8,999 bases of DNA from an uncultured Flavobacteriales bacterium. Lineage in GTDB: Bacteria > Bacteroidota > Bacteroidia > Flavobacteriales > UBA7430. The translations under genes were made by a program, and so were the position numbers. Below the pieces are notes generated by a model. The model was not told the origin of the DNA. It saw only the letters and a program-made list of their open reading frames with translations, and did no database searches. The DNA lies in the NCBI GenBank assembly GCA_913041775.1, contig CAJWJW010000049.1, positions 1-8,999 on the forward strand, in the 5' to 3' direction. Positions 7,420 through 8,999 of the stretch are shown in pieces (position 1 is the first letter of the stretch; each line of letters opens with the position of its first letter).

Positions 7420-8999
7420 CTATAAGTTTTTTAGGTATTGATAATCGAGGTAATAGATAAGTTTCAAAGATAAACTGTTTCCTTGTGTACCCTCAAAAAG
7501 ACTATTTATATTCTGTATTGCAGTTAATGGGATTATATTGTCTGACTTATTTAATGAGTTTTTCCACTGAAAACTTAATTCACTTCCAGGTGCAAATCTC
7601 CAAATACAATTTAAGTCAATATTCCATGTATTATAGTTGATGTTGTATAATGCTGTGTTACTAGAATTTACAAACTCACTATCTATTATTTGTCCATCTT
7701 CTAATTGATAAAACTCCTTAGGTTTTAATGTAGACCAATAATGTCGAAGCTTAAGGTCAACAGATAATTTTGTATTAAATACATATGATGCTTGAAATAC
7801 ATTTGTAATCGTCTTTCTGTCTCGTTTACTAAAAAGTATATTCTCTTGGTTATCAGTAAGGTTTCTTCCATTTGAATCAAACGCTCTACCAACATTGTTT
7901 TTTTCTGTTTTATGCGATATAATATAGGTCATAAATATATGATCGTTCACTCTAAATCTTGGTGACCAACGTATCTGATAAGACTTACTTTCAAATTCTG
8001 GATTTGTATTGTATCCAAAACCTAAATCTCCAGCAAACCTTTTTCTATAATCTGTAGAATTCCACCAATAAATATCTGTTGTAGGTCCGAATAAAAATAC
8101 ATTGCTTAAATCGTTTGTACGAGCCTCAAAATAATCATGAGTCTCTCCAATTGACTGATTTATTGAGATTCCTGTTGAGAAAAAGTTAGTTAAATGAATT
8201 CGTACTTCAGAGTTTATGTTTGTAGAGCTATAGACTTGCGGTTTATAGAGCATGTTTCTACTAATGTCTAGGTCAAAGGTTGCTCTCCTTAACTTTCCTC
8301 TTGGTTTAAATATTTGATATGAAACCCAACCAATTTGTTCCACTTCATTATTCTTATTAAGAAATCCCAAATCGTTAATATTGTATTTTTCACTTACTAT
8401 ATTCTGTGAAATATTAAATCTGAAATTTCCAGACGATTTTTCAAACATTTGAAAGGAAGCAAAGCCCGTTTGATCTTGAGCATTTTCAAATAGGTGACTG
8501 TATGAGATGTCTCCATAAAAAGTATACGAATTATCTTTACTACCAATTTGTAGTTGAAGCTTTTCTACATTTGCATCGGCTACTTTTCCTTCTCTACTTA
8601 CGTTGGTGTTGGTGAAGGTTACGAAAGAATTATTTTTTAAGACTTGATCAAAAACCAGTACATTATAATTGGTAAGTGGTGCAATTAATTCATTTCGTTC
8701 TTGTGCAGTGATTGTATCTTCTATTGTTGCGTATGTTGCTTTTGTAGCAGCATTAAAAAACCCAATACCTAAACCTTTTGTGTTTCTACCAGAGATTTTA
8801 GATGCATTTAAAAGTTGTACAGTCGTTGGTAGTTCTTTTATAATCTCATTTTCCCCAATAACAAGATGCATTCCTGGTTTATCCCCAATACGTCTTGAGT
8901 AAAAGAGGTTGCTTTTGTTAAACAACTCTGTTCCTTCCGTAAAAAAACTTCTATTTTCATTAAACTGAATTTCAAAAGGACTCACATTTAAAATTTGAT
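7420..8999 (-). CDS. DUF5916 domain protein, probable outer-membrane beta-barrel (partial, N-terminus outside window)
   Basis: C-terminal 525 or so residues of a DUF5916 protein. The frame stays open to the window edge: codons for Q-I-L-N precede the GTG at 8985-8983. That GTG is an internal valine in the conserved NVSPFE stretch rather than a start. Family hallmarks are FNENRSFFTEGTELF and LFYSRRIG near the visible N-terminus and INDLGFLNKNNEVEQIGWVSY in the middle. The rest is rich in short alternating polar/aromatic strands, ending in YYLDYQYLKNL, as expected for an outer-membrane barrel. Complete members usually carry a signal peptide and a CBM9-like beta-sandwich before this part, and these would lie beyond 8999. 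The function of the family is not established. The stop is TAG (7422-7420), and a LolD-like gene follows after two bases, suggesting co-transcription from a promoter outside the window. Confidence 0.85.
   Translation of the reverse strand, partial: QILNVSPFEIQFNENRSFFTEGTELFNKSNLFYSRRIGDKPGMHLVIGENEIIKELPTTVQLLNASKISGRNTKGLGIGFFNAATKATYATIEDTITAQERNELIAPLTNYNVLVFDQVLKNNSFVTFTNTNVSREGKVADANVEKLQLQIGSKDNSYTFYGDISYSHLFENAQDQTGFASFQMFEKSSGNFRFNISQNIVSEKYNINDLGFLNKNNEVEQIGWVSYQIFKPRGKLRRATFDLDISRNMLYKPQVYSSTNINSEVRIHLTNFFSTGISINQSIGETHDYFEARTNDLSNVFLFGPTTDIYWWNSTDYRKRFAGDLGFGYNTNPEFESKSYQIRWSPRFRVNDHIFMTYIISHKTEKNNVGRAFDSNGRNLTDNQENILFSKRDRKTITNVFQASYVFNTKLSVDLKLRHYWSTLKPKEFYQLEDGQIIDSEFVNSSNTALYNINYNTWNIDLNCIWRFAPGSELSFQWKNSLNKSDNIIPLTAIQNINSLFEGTQGNSLSLKLIYYLDYQYLKNL

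Noticed and set aside
8983..8985. GTG as the start codon of the DUF5916 gene
   Set aside because: The frame remains open upstream to the window edge, and the residues around it (QILNVSPFE) belong to the conserved interior of the family, so the gene is partial rather than starting here.

Overview
The window looks like chromosomal DNA of a Bacteroidota bacterium, probably in Flavobacteriales or a neighbouring group. The DNA is AT-rich. Two secreted proteins end in the gliding-motility-type C-terminal domain recognised by the type IX secretion system (T9SS, type B). A DUF5916 outer-membrane protein is present. The one good promoter motif is the Bacteroidota form TAnnTTTG, and no start codon has a convincing Shine-Dalgarno sequence. 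The exact genus cannot be read from the sequence.

Layout: a strong rho-independent terminator (6-40) closes an unseen plus-strand gene to the left. A roughly 350-base non-coding stretch follows and carries a Bacteroidota-type -7 element (358-365). Next are two tandem plus-strand genes (397-2616 and 2619-4601), two bases apart. They encode paralogous Sec-exported proteins built from a choice-of-anchor L domain, Ig/SprB-like cassettes and a T9SS type B sorting domain. After 78 bases comes a MutS2-type ATPase gene (4680-6764) on the same strand; its product ends before the usual Smr nuclease domain. On the minus strand, read from the right edge, a DUF5916 beta-barrel-type protein (7420-8999, N-terminus outside the window) is followed after two bases by a LolD-like ABC ATPase (6767-7417). 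That pair converges on mutS2 with only two bases between the stop codons.

How the genes work together: the two choice-of-anchor L genes almost certainly form an operon whose products reach the cell surface or medium through the Sec pathway and then T9SS. The DUF5916 and LolD genes also look co-transcribed, and both concern the outer envelope (an outer-membrane barrel and the ATPase that powers lipoprotein release). MutS2 is a cytoplasmic DNA/ribosome-associated ATPase with no evident functional link to its neighbours. I see no mobile element, CRISPR array, rRNA or tRNA. I do not see a clear new biological system. The points most worth a second look are the paralogous surface-protein pair, with its collinear cysteines and diverged sorting domains, and the Smr-less MutS2.
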